Below, in pieces: positions 46,461-54,922 of a stretch of 64,000 nt of DNA. Both the position numbers and the translations under genes were made by a program. The stretch's first letter is position 1. Each line of letters begins with the position of its first letter. The stretch lies in the NCBI RefSeq assembly GCF_002086455.1, contig NZ_MVHC01000006.1, positions 124,001-188,000 of the forward strand, read 5' to 3'. The notes under the pieces are model-generated. The model worked only from the letters and a program-made list of their open reading frames with translations. It made no database searches and had not been told where the DNA came from. This stretch comes from Mycolicibacter algericus DSM 45454. GTDB lineage: Bacteria > Actinomycetota > Actinomycetes > Mycobacteriales > Mycobacteriaceae.

Positions 46461-46628
46461 CTTAAGCCGATGGCGCCGCAATGACCCGCTGACTGCGCTA
46501 CCGGCGGGCTCCGCCGGCGTGACCACCGTTGCGGAGATCCGACCCGAATCGTGGGCCGGTCCGCACCGACGAGCAGCTAGGCAGCAGAATCGATGGCAAC
46601 GCACACGCCGGTGGAAAGGTAGCGAGAG

Positions 46629-47186
46629 ATGAGCCCCACGAATCGACCCGTCGTCGCCCTGTCGGCAGCCGCCCTATTGTCTGCCGGTGTGCTGGCGGCA
46701 TGTTCGGGTCCCGCCGAATCGGAGCGCGGGCCGATGTCGTCGGGCACCACCGCACCCGGGACGGCGGCATCGAAGCCGGGGCATACCGGTGACACCCTGA
46801 CGCTGACCCGCGCCGACGGCAGCACCATCACGGTCACCCTGGAACGCGTCATCAACCCTGCAACCGTCACCCCGGGCAAGGGTGACCCGGCGGTCACCTA
46901 CATCGCGACCGAACTCAAGATCGCCAACCAGGGCACGGCGACGATGAACGGCAACGCCAACACCAACGTCTGGGTGCTCGGTTCCGACGATCACAGCTAC
47001 GAACCGGATCTGAACAACGTCAGCGAATGCACGAACTTCGACTCCGGCATGTTCCATGTCTCCCCCGGCGACGCGGCGACCGGTTGCGTGGTGTTCGCGC
47101 TGCCGCATGGCGTCAGCCCGGCGAAGGTGAAGTACGCACCGTCCTCGGGGTTCGCCGACGACTTCGGGGAATGGCTGGTCTCCTGA
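46629..47186 (+). CDS. lipoprotein with DUF4352-like domain
   Basis: 185 residues. The signal peptide ends in lipobox VLAACS with the lipid-attachment cysteine at about residue 24. A Ser/Thr/Pro linker follows, then an immunoglobulin-like beta domain (VTYIATELKIANQGTATMNGN, FHVSPGDAATGCVVFALPHG) of the DUF4352/MPT63 kind. It is placed on the outside of the cell membrane. It precedes the clpC2 operators by 10 bp. Function unknown. Confidence 0.78.
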   Translation: MSPTNRPVVALSAAALLSAGVLAACSGPAESERGPMSSGTTAPGTAASKPGHTGDTLTLTRADGSTITVTLERVINPATVTPGKGDPAVTYIATELKIANQGTATMNGNANTNVWVLGSDDHSYEPDLNNVSECTNFDSGMFHVSPGDAATGCVVFALPHGVSPAKVKYAPSSGFADDFGEWLVS

Positions 47187-47196
47187 GCCACCCCCG

Positions 47197-47243
47197 CGTC
47201 AACCAATGGTTGACGTCTCGTCGTCGTCAACCTACAGTTGACG
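47197..47243. promoter_or_regulatory. tandem dyad operators upstream of clpC2
   Basis: Two related dyads: CGTCAACC-AAT-GGTTGACG at 47197-47215 and CGTCAAC-CTACA-GTTGACG at 47225-47243. Both share the half-site CGTCAAC and their centres are 28 bp apart. The second ends two bases before the clpC2 ATG. The gene's N-terminal part contains a helix-turn-helix-like segment, so autoregulation through this site is likely. Confidence 0.7.
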
Positions 47244-47245
47244 GC

Positions 47246-47992
47246 ATGGTCGATCCGACTCGCCTCGCTCCGTCAGTTCGCCTCGACGACCTCATCAACG
47301 CCATCGCCAGGGTGCACGAAAACCCCCTGGAGCGGCTGACCGACGCGGTGCTGACAGCCGAGCATCTCGGTGAGGTCGCCGACCACCTGATCGGGCATTT
47401 CGTCGACCAGGCACGCCGCTCCGGCGCCTCGTGGACGGAGATCGGCAACTGCATGGGGGTCACCAAGCAGGCGGCGCAGAAGCGGTTCGTCCCGCGCGCT
47501 GAGGCGGCCGCCCTCGATGCCGAGCAGGGCTTCGCCCGCTTCACACCGCGGGCACGCAACGCGGTGGTGGCCGCCCAGAATGCCGCTCACGGCGCCCGCA
47601 ACGCCGAGATCACCCCCGATCATCTGATCCTGGGCGTTCTGAACGATCCCGACGCGCTGGCCACCGCCTTGCTCACCGCACAGCACATCGACCCGGCGGC
47701 CGTCGCGGCCATCGTCACCCTCCCCGCCGGCGACGCCGAGCCCCCCGCGTTGATCCCGTTCAGCGGCACGTCACGCAAGGCCTTGGAGCTCACCTTCCGC
47801 ACCGCACTTCGACTCGGGCACAACTACATCGGCACCGAGCACCTGCTGCTGGCCCTGTTCGAAGTCGAAGACGGCACCGGACCGCTGCATCGTGCCGGGG
47901 TGAATCCGGAAAGGTTCGAGACCGACCTGGCGGAGGCCCTGGCCTCGATCACCGCAAACACCGCCGCCGGCGACGACGCCGCCCCGAACTGA
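47246..47992 (+). CDS. clpC2: ClpC2-type protein: HTH-like N-terminal part plus Clp N-domain
   Basis: 248 residues without any AAA+ ATPase module. Residues about 1-85 include an HTH-like helix pair (SGASWTEIGNCMGVTKQAAQKRFV). Residues about 95-240 are two Clp repeats (FTPRARNAVVAAQNAA, ITPDHLILGVL; GHNYIGTEHLLLALF) as in ClpC1's N-domain. M. tuberculosis Rv2667 (ClpC2) has this form and is reported to bind ClpC1-targeting natural products through the Clp domain and to control its own gene. The ATG at 47246 lies two bases beyond the operators, so the message may be leaderless. Confidence 0.9.
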   Translation: MVDPTRLAPSVRLDDLINAIARVHENPLERLTDAVLTAEHLGEVADHLIGHFVDQARRSGASWTEIGNCMGVTKQAAQKRFVPRAEAAALDAEQGFARFTPRARNAVVAAQNAAHGARNAEITPDHLILGVLNDPDALATALLTAQHIDPAAVAAIVTLPAGDAEPPALIPFSGTSRKALELTFRTALRLGHNYIGTEHLLLALFEVEDGTGPLHRAGVNPERFETDLAEALASITANTAAGDDAAPN

Positions 47993-48078
47993 CCAATGCC
48001 TAGATCCGGCTGGCCAAGCTGCTGCACCCGCCACCGCGATATGCCATCATGCCCACAAGCAAACCGAAGAAGGACATG

Positions 48079-48612
48079 ATGCATCGCTGGATACTGGCCG
48101 TCGTCACCTCGCTAGTCACCACGTTGGCCCTGCTGGTGCCCGCGGCCGGGAACGCCACGCCCACCACCACCCCGGAAGCGCCGATCGGCCGACTCGGCGA
48201 CACGCTGCGTATCCACTACCAGGATGAGGCCTTCGGCAAGATCATCGCGGATGTGACCCTGCACGACGTGGTGCCCAGCGAGATCCCGCCCGGCTGGGGC
48301 CAGAACGGGTCGCCGCGGTGGCGCGCCCAGGGCGGTCCGTGGCGGGCGAACCTCACGATCCACCCCATCTCGGTGCCCAACAGCTACATCATGGCGGCCT
48401 CGGTCACCTTCAGCGGTGTCACCCCGGGCGGCGACGCCTACGTGTCCAAGCACACCGATGACCCCACCGCGCTGGATGCGGTGCTGACCAACGCGCCGGA
48501 GGGCTCCACGGTCACCGGCGGGGTTTACTGGGATGTCTACCGCGGCTTGGTCACCCATGTGGTGATGCTCTCCCGCAACACCGGCCTGCGGCTGGCGCAG
48601 TGGAATCTGTGA
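48079..48612 (+). CDS. secreted MPT63/DUF1942-like protein
   Basis: 177 residues. Signal peptide MHRWILAVVTSLVTTLALL with cleavage near AGNATP. The mature part is a single beta sandwich: LGDTLRIHYQDEAFGKIIADVTLHDVV, then GGVYWDVYRGLVTHVVMLSRN, as in MPT63. By order it is the equivalent of Rv2668. ATG 48079 is chosen from the AGAAGGA site; ATG 48076 and 48049 are possible. It ends 1 bp before the convergent ATPase gene. Confidence 0.78.
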   Translation: MHRWILAVVTSLVTTLALLVPAAGNATPTTTPEAPIGRLGDTLRIHYQDEAFGKIIADVTLHDVVPSEIPPGWGQNGSPRWRAQGGPWRANLTIHPISVPNSYIMAASVTFSGVTPGGDAYVSKHTDDPTALDAVLTNAPEGSTVTGGVYWDVYRGLVTHVVMLSRNTGLRLAQWNL

Positions 48613-48613
48613 G

Positions 48614-49657
48614 TCAGCCGGCGCTCAACGCCAGCAGCCGAGATGTGGCCCGCAAGTACTTCTTTCGGTAACCCCCGGCCAGCATCTCGGCGCTGAAGAT
48701 GCCGTCCAGCTTCGCCCCGGCGGCCACCACCGGGATACCGGCGTCATAGAGCCGGTCGGTCAGCGCCACCAGTCGCAGCGCCACGTTCTGATCCTCGATG
48801 GGATGCGCACCGGTGAGGAAGACGCCCGTGACACCTTCGATCAGCGTCAGATACCGCGACGGGTGCATGGTGGCCAGGTGCGCGCACAGCGCGTCGAAGT
48901 CGTCGAGGGTCGAACCCGGTAGGGCGGCGGCGCGCTGCGCGACCTGCTGCGCCGACGGCGGTTCAGGCGCCGGCGGCAGGTCCCGATGCCGGTAGTCCGG
49001 ACCGTCGACCCGCACCGAGGTGAAAATACTTGCCAACGCGCTGATTTCACGCAGAAAATCCTGAACGGCGAAGCGTCCCTCGCCGAGTTGCTCGGGCAGC
49101 GTGTTCGACGTGGCGGCAACCGACACCCCGCGCGCCACCAGTTCCGACAGCAGCCGCGACACCAAGGTGGTGTTGCCCGGGTCGTCGAGTTCGAACTCGT
49201 CGATGCAGACCACCGTGTAGCCGCCGAGCAACTCGATGCATTCGGTGAACCCGAACACACCGGCAAGTTGGGTGAGTTCCATGAACGTCGCGAATGCCGT
49301 CCGATGCGGCTGTGCCCCGTGGGCGCTCTCGGCTACCTGGCGATAGACCGACGCCAGCAGGTGGGTTTTGCCGACCCCGAACCCGCCGTCGAGGTACAAC
49401 CCGACACCCGGCAGCACCTCGCGCTTGCCGAGCAGCCTGCGCCGCCCGGCCCGTCGCTCCAGCGCCTGCGTGCAGAACGCGCTGCAGGCCGCCACGGCCG
49501 CCGCCTGGGTCGGTTCGGCCGGGTCCGGCCGGTAGCTGGCGAAGCTGGCCTCGGCGAACGTCGGCGGCGGCGTGAGCTGCGCGATCAACCGCTCCGGTGA
49601 GACGGCCGGATGCCGGTCTACCAGGCGATCGGTCGATTCGACGTCGGGATTGGGCAC
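48614..49657 (-). CDS. AFG1/ZapE-type ATPase
   Basis: 347 residues. Walker A GGFGVGKTHLL, Walker B VVCIDEFELDD and a sensor-type VAATSNTLPEQLGEGRF place it in the AFG1/ZapE family of AAA+ ATPases, linked to cell division control in E. coli and to protein quality control in mitochondria. GTG at 49657 (VPNPDVES) matches the homologue start; in-frame ATG at 49693 would overlap the divergent ribD start. It corresponds to Rv2670c. Confidence 0.9.
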   Translation of the reverse strand: MPNPDVESTDRLVDRHPAVSPERLIAQLTPPPTFAEASFASYRPDPAEPTQAAAVAACSAFCTQALERRAGRRRLLGKREVLPGVGLYLDGGFGVGKTHLLASVYRQVAESAHGAQPHRTAFATFMELTQLAGVFGFTECIELLGGYTVVCIDEFELDDPGNTTLVSRLLSELVARGVSVAATSNTLPEQLGEGRFAVQDFLREISALASIFTSVRVDGPDYRHRDLPPAPEPPSAQQVAQRAAALPGSTLDDFDALCAHLATMHPSRYLTLIEGVTGVFLTGAHPIEDQNVALRLVALTDRLYDAGIPVVAAGAKLDGIFSAEMLAGGYRKKYLRATSRLLALSAG

Positions 49658-49691
49658 GCAGGAACTGTAGCCACATGGTGCAATCGTGGCC

Positions 49692-50477
49692 ATGTCCGAC
49701 CTCAGCGCAGAACCCGGTTTCACCCGGCTGGACTCGACAGAACCCGTCGACGACGCCGAACTGGCCCGGCTGTACGCCTACCCCGAGTCAGACGACGGCC
49801 CGCGCAGCTGGCTGCGGGCCAACTTCATCGGCAGCATCGACGGTGGCGCAACGATGGCCGGCAAGTCCGGCGGGTTGGGCAGCCCGGGCGATCGGGCCCT
49901 GTTCATGCTGCTGCGAGCGCTCGCCGACGTCGTGCTGGTCGGCGCGGGCACCGTCCGGGTCGAGAACTACGGCGGCGCCCGCCTGGGCGTCACCGAGCGC
50001 CTGCGCCGCCGCGACCGCGGCCAGTCCGAGGTGCCCGGGCTGGCGATCGTGAGCCGGTCGGGGCAACTGGATCGGGACGCTCGCGTCTTCACCGACACCG
50101 AACTGCCCCCGCTGGTGCTGACCAGCGCGTCGGCGGCCGAGGCCACCCGGCGGCGACTCGACGGCCGCGCGGAGGTGCTGAACTGCTCAGCCGGCGACCG
50201 CGACCGGGTCGACGAGGCCGCGGTGCTGGCCGCGCTGGCCGCCCGCGGGCACTATCGGGTGCTCACCGAGGGCGGCCCGACCCTGCTGGGTTCGTTCGTG
50301 GAACGCGATCTGCTCGACGACCTGTGCCTGACCGTCGCGCCGTACCTGGTCGGAGGACTGGCCCGCCGCATCGCCACCGGCCCCGGCGAGGTGGCGACCC
50401 CGATGCGTTGTGCACATCTGCTGGTCGACGAATCCGGCTACCTCTACGGCCGCTACGTCAAAAGCGCGCGCCTATAA
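49692..50477 (+). CDS. ribD: RibD C-terminal domain reductase
   Basis: 261 residues with only the reductase half of RibD (dihydrofolate-reductase-like fold): WLRANFIGSIDGGATMAGKSGGL, LRALADVVLVGAGTVRVE, LTEGGPTLLGSFVERDLLDDLCLTVAPYLVGG. The deaminase half is absent, as in M. tuberculosis Rv2671, which has been reported to have dihydrofolate reductase-like side activity. It shares a 34-bp divergent gap with the ATPase gene. ATG 49692; GTG 49686 is an alternative. Confidence 0.92.
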   Translation: MSDLSAEPGFTRLDSTEPVDDAELARLYAYPESDDGPRSWLRANFIGSIDGGATMAGKSGGLGSPGDRALFMLLRALADVVLVGAGTVRVENYGGARLGVTERLRRRDRGQSEVPGLAIVSRSGQLDRDARVFTDTELPPLVLTSASAAEATRRRLDGRAEVLNCSAGDRDRVDEAAVLAALAARGHYRVLTEGGPTLLGSFVERDLLDDLCLTVAPYLVGGLARRIATGPGEVATPMRCAHLLVDESGYLYGRYVKSARL

Positions 50478-50487
50478 GCTGGCCGGC

Positions 50488-52044
50488 ATGCGTCGGCACT
50501 CCAGGATCGCGATCGCACTCGCGACGGCCACCCTGCTAACCGGTTGCGCACCCGGACTGGCCGCCAACCCGCGCTTCGCCACCGACTCCGGCGCCGGCCC
50601 GCAGGGGCAACCCGAGTCCACCTCCGACAAGGCCGGGCCACCGCCCGTCGAGGTGCCCAAGAACGATCTGCCCTGGCATGACTGCACCGCCAGGGTGTTC
50701 GGTGACGCTGCGGTGCCCGCCACTCCCGGCGTGCGGTTGGATTGCGCCAGCTACGACGCCGACGTCGACCCGCTCGGCGGCGGCTCCTCGGCGATCAGCA
50801 TCGGCGTGGTGCGCGCCCGGTCGGTGCAGACCCCGGCCGATGCCGGACCGGTCGTCTTCACCACCGGCTGGGACCTGCCGTCGTCACTGCAGCTACCGGT
50901 CTGGCTGGCCCGTGGCGGCGCCGACGTGCTCAACGGCCATCCGATCGTCGCGGTGGACCGGCGCGGCACCGGGATGTCGAGCCCGGTGGACTGCCGCGAG
51001 CGCGGCCAGCGCGACGAGATGTGGAACCTGGCTCAGTTCACCCCCGGCGACGATCCGGTGGCCAATCTGGGCACCGTGGCGATGGCGGCGACCACCGACT
51101 GCACCGACTCCATCTCGCCGGGTGAATCCTCCTACGACAACACCCATGCCGCCACCGACCTGGAGCGGCTGCGCAGCATCTGGGACGTGCCGGCGCTGGC
51201 ACTGCTGGGCATCGGCAACGGCGCCCAGGTCGCCCTGGCCTACGCCGGCTCGCATCCGGGCAAGGTGGCCCGGCTGGCACTCGACTCCCCCATCCCGCTC
51301 GGTGTGGCCGCCGAGGCTGCCGCCGAGCAGCGGGTCAAGGGCCAGCAGGCGGCCTTCGACGCGTTCGCCGCGCAGTGCGTCGCGGTGAACTGTGCGCTGG
51401 CGCCGGACCCGAAAGGCGCTGTGGACGCGGTGCTGGACTCCGCCCGGTCCGGGCACGGCCCCGGCGGCGCCTCGGTGGCCGCGGTGACCCATGCCATCGT
51501 CACCGCGCTGGGCTACCCCACCGGTGATCGCGTCAACACCACCAATGAACTGGCCCGGGCGCTGGCCGCGGCGCGCGACGGCGACGTCAACCTGCTGAAC
51601 AACCTGATCAACCGGGCGCAGGGCACCGTCGGCAGCGACGGCCACTTCATCAATTCCTGCGCCGACGCACTCAACCGGCCCACCCCGGACCGCGTCCGCG
51701 AACTGGTCGTCGCCTGGGGCAAGGAGTACCCGCAGTTCGGCGCCGTCGGCGCCCTCGACATGGCGCAGTGCCTGAGCTGGCCCACCAGCACCACCCCCGA
51801 GCAGCCCAAGGAACTCAAGATCGATGTGCTGCTGCTGGGCGTGCAGAACGACCCGATCGTCGGCGAGGACGGCGTGGCGGCCACCGCCGCGGCCGTCATC
51901 AACGCCGGCGCGGCCAGCAAGCGGGTGATGTGGCAGGGCATCGGGCACGGGGCGACGGTGTACTCGGCGTGCACGGTGCCGCCGTTGATCGGCTACCTCG
52001 ACACCGGCCAGCTGCCCGAGACCGACGTCTACTGCCCGGCCTGA
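50488..52044 (+). CDS. TAP-like alpha/beta-hydrolase lipoprotein lacking the usual serine nucleophile
   Basis: 518 residues. Lipoprotein signal with lipobox LLTGC at about residue 20. It has the tripeptidyl-aminopeptidase layout: VVFTTGWDLPSSLQLPVWLA, VAVDRRGTGMSSPVDC, the elbow LLGIGNGAQVALAYAGSHP, a late Asp (GVQNDPIVGEDG), a His (IGHGATVYS) and a Cys-closed tail (ETDVYCPA). The elbow reads GIGNG where active hydrolases have GxSxG, so the catalytic Ser is Gly. It corresponds to Rv2672, annotated as a secreted protease. It lies 10 bp after ribD. Confidence 0.85.
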   Translation: MRRHSRIAIALATATLLTGCAPGLAANPRFATDSGAGPQGQPESTSDKAGPPPVEVPKNDLPWHDCTARVFGDAAVPATPGVRLDCASYDADVDPLGGGSSAISIGVVRARSVQTPADAGPVVFTTGWDLPSSLQLPVWLARGGADVLNGHPIVAVDRRGTGMSSPVDCRERGQRDEMWNLAQFTPGDDPVANLGTVAMAATTDCTDSISPGESSYDNTHAATDLERLRSIWDVPALALLGIGNGAQVALAYAGSHPGKVARLALDSPIPLGVAAEAAAEQRVKGQQAAFDAFAAQCVAVNCALAPDPKGAVDAVLDSARSGHGPGGASVAAVTHAIVTALGYPTGDRVNTTNELARALAAARDGDVNLLNNLINRAQGTVGSDGHFINSCADALNRPTPDRVRELVVAWGKEYPQFGAVGALDMAQCLSWPTSTTPEQPKELKIDVLLLGVQNDPIVGEDGVAATAAAVINAGAASKRVMWQGIGHGATVYSACTVPPLIGYLDTGQLPETDVYCPA

Positions 52045-52054
52045 ACCCGCTTCG

Positions 52055-53365
52055 GTGTACGGTGCGCTGGTGACGGCAGCCGACTCCCTTACGAACCGGG
52101 CGCGCACCGCCCTGCTGACAGCGTTTCGGCCACCCACCACGGTGCCGAGCACCGCGACCGTACTGCGGTCAGTGCTGTGGCCGGTGGCCATCATGTCGCT
52201 CATTCACCGCGCGATAGTGCTGCCGCTCAACGGCAACATCACCGACGACTTCAAGCCGGTGTACCGGGCGGTGCTGAACTTCCGGCACGGCCTGGACATC
52301 TACAACGAGCACTTCGACTACGTCGACCCGCACTATCTCTACTCACCCGGCGGCACGCTGCTGATGTCGCCATTCGGCTATCTGCCGGAGACCTTGTCGC
52401 GCTACACCTTCATCACCACCAACACCGTCGCGATCCTGATCGCCGCCTACCTGCTGCTGCGGATGTTCGGCTTCGGGCTGAGCTCGGTGGCGGCCCCGGC
52501 CCTGCTGGCGGCGATGTTTCTCACCGAAAGTATTTCCAGCACACTGGTGTTCACCAACATCAATGGCGTGATCCTGCTGGCCGAGGTGCTGTTCTTGCGT
52601 TGGCTGCTCGACGGCAGGCCCAGCCGGCAGTGGTGGGCCGGTGTCGCGATCGGGCTGACCCTGGTGGTCAAGCCGGTGCTGGCGCCGCTGCTGCTGCTGC
52701 CGCTGCTGAGCCGGCAGTGGCGGCCGTTCGTGGGTGCCGTCGCAGTGCCGGTGGCGTTCAACGCGGTCGCGTTTCCGCTGTCCAGCGATCCCACCAGCTA
52801 CTTCACCCACACGGTGCCCTACATCATGGGCACCCGCGACTACTTCAACTCCTCGATCCTGGGCAATGGCGTGTTCTTTGGCCTGCCACCGGGGCTGATC
52901 CTGTTCCTGCGCGTGTTGTTCACCGTGATCGCGGCGGTCAGCCTGTGGCTGCTGTATCGCTACTACCGCACCCGCGACCCGCGGTTCTGGATGCTGACCT
53001 CCTCCGGTGTGCTGCTTACCGCCTCCTTCCTGGTGCTGTCATTGGGCCAGGGCTACTACTCGATCGTGCTGTTCCCGTTCCTGATGACGGTGGTGCTGCC
53101 GAACTCGGTGCTGCGCAACTGGCCGGCGTGGCTGGGGGTCTACGGGTTCATGACGTTGGACAAGTGGCTGATCTTCCGGTGGATGAATGTCGGGCGCCCG
53201 CTGGACTACCTCAAGATCACCTACGGCTGGTCACTGTTGCTGATCGTGGTGTGCGCGGTGCTGTGCTACCGCTACCTCGACGCCCGTGAACAAGACCGCC
53301 TGGACGACGGGATCGATCCGGCATGGCTGGCGAACGGGCACCAGCGGGCTAGCGTGGAGGCATGA
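52055..53365 (+). CDS. aftC: alpha-(1->3)-arabinofuranosyltransferase AftC
   Basis: 436 residues, GT-C type polytopic membrane glycosyltransferase (GT87) with about ten helices. NGNITDDFKPVYRAVLNFRHGLDIYNEHFDYVDPHYLY contains the extracytoplasmic acidic motif. AftC adds alpha-1,3 branches to arabinogalactan and lipoarabinomannan using decaprenyl-phosphoarabinose. The GTG start (MYGALVTAADS) is identical in form to Rv2673. It begins 10 bp after the TAP-like gene and overlaps msrB by four bases. Confidence 0.96.
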   Translation: MYGALVTAADSLTNRARTALLTAFRPPTTVPSTATVLRSVLWPVAIMSLIHRAIVLPLNGNITDDFKPVYRAVLNFRHGLDIYNEHFDYVDPHYLYSPGGTLLMSPFGYLPETLSRYTFITTNTVAILIAAYLLLRMFGFGLSSVAAPALLAAMFLTESISSTLVFTNINGVILLAEVLFLRWLLDGRPSRQWWAGVAIGLTLVVKPVLAPLLLLPLLSRQWRPFVGAVAVPVAFNAVAFPLSSDPTSYFTHTVPYIMGTRDYFNSSILGNGVFFGLPPGLILFLRVLFTVIAAVSLWLLYRYYRTRDPRFWMLTSSGVLLTASFLVLSLGQGYYSIVLFPFLMTVVLPNSVLRNWPAWLGVYGFMTLDKWLIFRWMNVGRPLDYLKITYGWSLLLIVVCAVLCYRYLDAREQDRLDDGIDPAWLANGHQRASVEA

Positions 53366-53769
53366 GTTCTCCCAAGGTGTCCCTCACCGACGACGAGTGG
53401 CGGGCGAAGCTTACCCCCGAAGAGTTCGCGGTGCTGCGTCGCGCCGGTACCGAACCGCCGAACACCGGCGAATACACCGACACCACCACCGAAGGTGTCT
53501 ACGAGTGCCGGGCGTGCGGTGCCGAATTGTTCCGCAGCACAGCGAAATTCCATTCGCACTGCGGCTGGCCGTCGTTCTTCGACCCGGCCGATTCCGAGGC
53601 GGTGATCCTGCGCTCGGATGACTCGCTGGGGATGCGGCGCACCGAGGTGTTGTGCGCGTCCTGCCACAGCCACCTGGGGCATGTGTTCGAAGGCGAGGGC
53701 TACCCCACGCCCACCGACCAGCGCTACTGCATCAATTCCATCTGCCTGCGGCTGGTGCCGTCGTCCTGA
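53362..53769 (+). CDS. msrB: peptide-methionine (R)-S-oxide reductase MsrB
   Basis: 135 residues. Two CxxC pairs (ECRACG and CASCHSH) bind the structural zinc. The catalytic Cys lies in DQRYCINS. CGWPSFFDP is the substrate-binding loop. It reduces methionine-R-sulfoxide in proteins using thioredoxin. ATG overlaps the aftC stop (ATGA). It corresponds to Rv2674. Confidence 0.96.
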   Translation: MSSPKVSLTDDEWRAKLTPEEFAVLRRAGTEPPNTGEYTDTTTEGVYECRACGAELFRSTAKFHSHCGWPSFFDPADSEAVILRSDDSLGMRRTEVLCASCHSHLGHVFEGEGYPTPTDQRYCINSICLRLVPSS

Positions 53770-53776
53770 AGCGCCG

Positions 53777-53829
53777 AGATCGACGTTTTGCAGACAAAGT
53801 GCGAGTAGCGACCTGCAAAACGTCGATCT
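53777..53829. terminator. perfect 17-bp palindrome between convergent msrB and a broken gene
   Basis: AGATCGACGTTTTGCAG at 53777-53793 is the exact reverse complement of CTGCAAAACGTCGATCT at 53813-53829, around a 19-base spacer. It fills the convergent gap of 69 bp after msrB. Perfect arms of this length make it a strong candidate two-way terminator or a mobile palindromic repeat. Confidence 0.6.
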
Positions 53830-53838
53830 GGATGAGAG

Positions 53839-54133
53839 CTAGTCCACCCGCGTGACGTGGACTTCCCAGAACGGCGCGTGCGCCAGCTGGCCGTCCATCA
53901 ACGGTTCGATGACCGCCAGTCGCTGCGCGATCTCCCGGATCCGGGGCGGCGCAGCCGGACCCTGCTCGGCCTGAGCGGCGAGCCTCGCCGCGAATGACGT
54001 TGACCAGATAGCTGGTGGGCCGCAGGTTGCTCATCTGCCAGCCGCCGGCCGGCAGCCCGGATCGCAGCTCGTCGACCGACGTCGCCGGCGGCATGAAGAA
54101 CCCGTTGATGCTGTAGTCGGCGGCCGCGATCAC
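53839..54133 (-). pseudogene. hypothetical protein gene broken by a frameshift
   Basis: From GTG 54133 the frame reads ADYSINGFFMPPATSVDEL and SNLRPTSYLVNV. Around 54003 the sensible reading jumps by one frame and continues FAARLAAQAEQGPAAP, then IAQRLAVIEPLMDGQ and HAPFWEVHVTRVD, ending at TAG 53839. The two parts together give about 98 residues. The unshifted frame downstream is Arg/Gly-rich and non-native. I do not recognise the family. It lies 58 bp downstream of hemQ on the same strand. Confidence 0.6.
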
Positions 54134-54191
54134 GCAGCCCGGGCGTTGGCGCGGGCCGTTCGATCGCGGGCTGACGGGCCGGATGCGCCGG

Positions 54192-54893
54192 TCACGGCAG
54201 GGCGGCCACCAACTGCTCGACGTCGACCCGGGGACCGGTGAAGAAGGGGGTCTCCTCGCGGGCGTGCAGCCGAGCCTCGGTGTTGCGCAGATCGCGCATC
54301 AGGTCGACGATCAGGTCGAGTTCGGGCGCCTCGAACGCCAGGATCCACTCGTAGTCGCCGAGCGCGAATGCCGGCACGGTGTTGGCGCGAACGTCCTTGT
54401 AGGGCCGGGCCGCCATGCCGTGCTCCGCCAGCATCCGGCGGCGGTCCTCCTCGGGCAGCACATACCACTCGTGCGAACGCACGAACGGGTAGACGCAGAT
54501 GTAAGCGCCGGCCGGCTCACCGGCGATGAACGCCGGGACGTGACTCTTGTTGAACTCGGCGGGCCGGTGCAGCCCCACGTTGCTCCACACCGGCGTGCAG
54601 GCCCGGCCCAGCGCGGTGCGCCGGAAGCCGGCGTAGGTGGCCTGCAGGTCCTCCACCCGCTCGGCGTGCGACCAGATCATGAAGTCCGCATCAGCGCGCA
54701 GGCCGGCCACGTCGTAGACGCCGCGGATCACCACGCCGCGCTCCTCCTGCTGTTTCAGGAAGGTGGCGGCCTGGTCGGCGACCTCGTCACGGCTGGCGGA
54801 TCCCTCGTCGAGGGCCCCGGAACGAACCGAGAACACCGAGAACATCACGTAGCGGATGGTGGAATTCAGCTTGTCGTAATCGAGGTGCGCCAT
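54192..54893 (-). CDS. hemQ: coproheme decarboxylase HemQ (chlorite dismutase-like)
   Basis: 233 residues, a duplicated ferredoxin-like fold. [26 protein letters not shown] in the N-terminal half and [31 protein letters not shown] in the haem-binding C-terminal half are typical of actinobacterial HemQ, which oxidatively decarboxylates coproheme to haem b. ATG 54893 ([10 protein letters not shown]) matches homologue starts; an in-frame GTG at 55175 is spurious. Next to hemY and hemE, completing the coproporphyrin-dependent pathway. Rv2676c equivalent. Confidence 0.95.
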   Translation of the reverse strand: MAHLDYDKLNSTIRYVMFSVFSVRSGALDEGSASRDEVADQAATFLKQQEERGVVIRGVYDVAGLRADADFMIWSHAERVEDLQATYAGFRRTALGRACTPVWSNVGLHRPAEFNKSHVPAFIAGEPAGAYICVYPFVRSHEWYVLPEEDRRRMLAEHGMAARPYKDVRANTVPAFALGDYEWILAFEAPELDLIVDLMRDLRNTEARLHAREETPFFTGPRVDVEQLVAALP

Positions 54894-54922
54894 GCCCCAC
54901 ATGCTGCCACGACACGCCGCCG

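Noticed and set aside
54130..54468. Minus-strand frame overlapping hemQ
   Set aside because: Out-of-frame shadow of hemQ with no motif.
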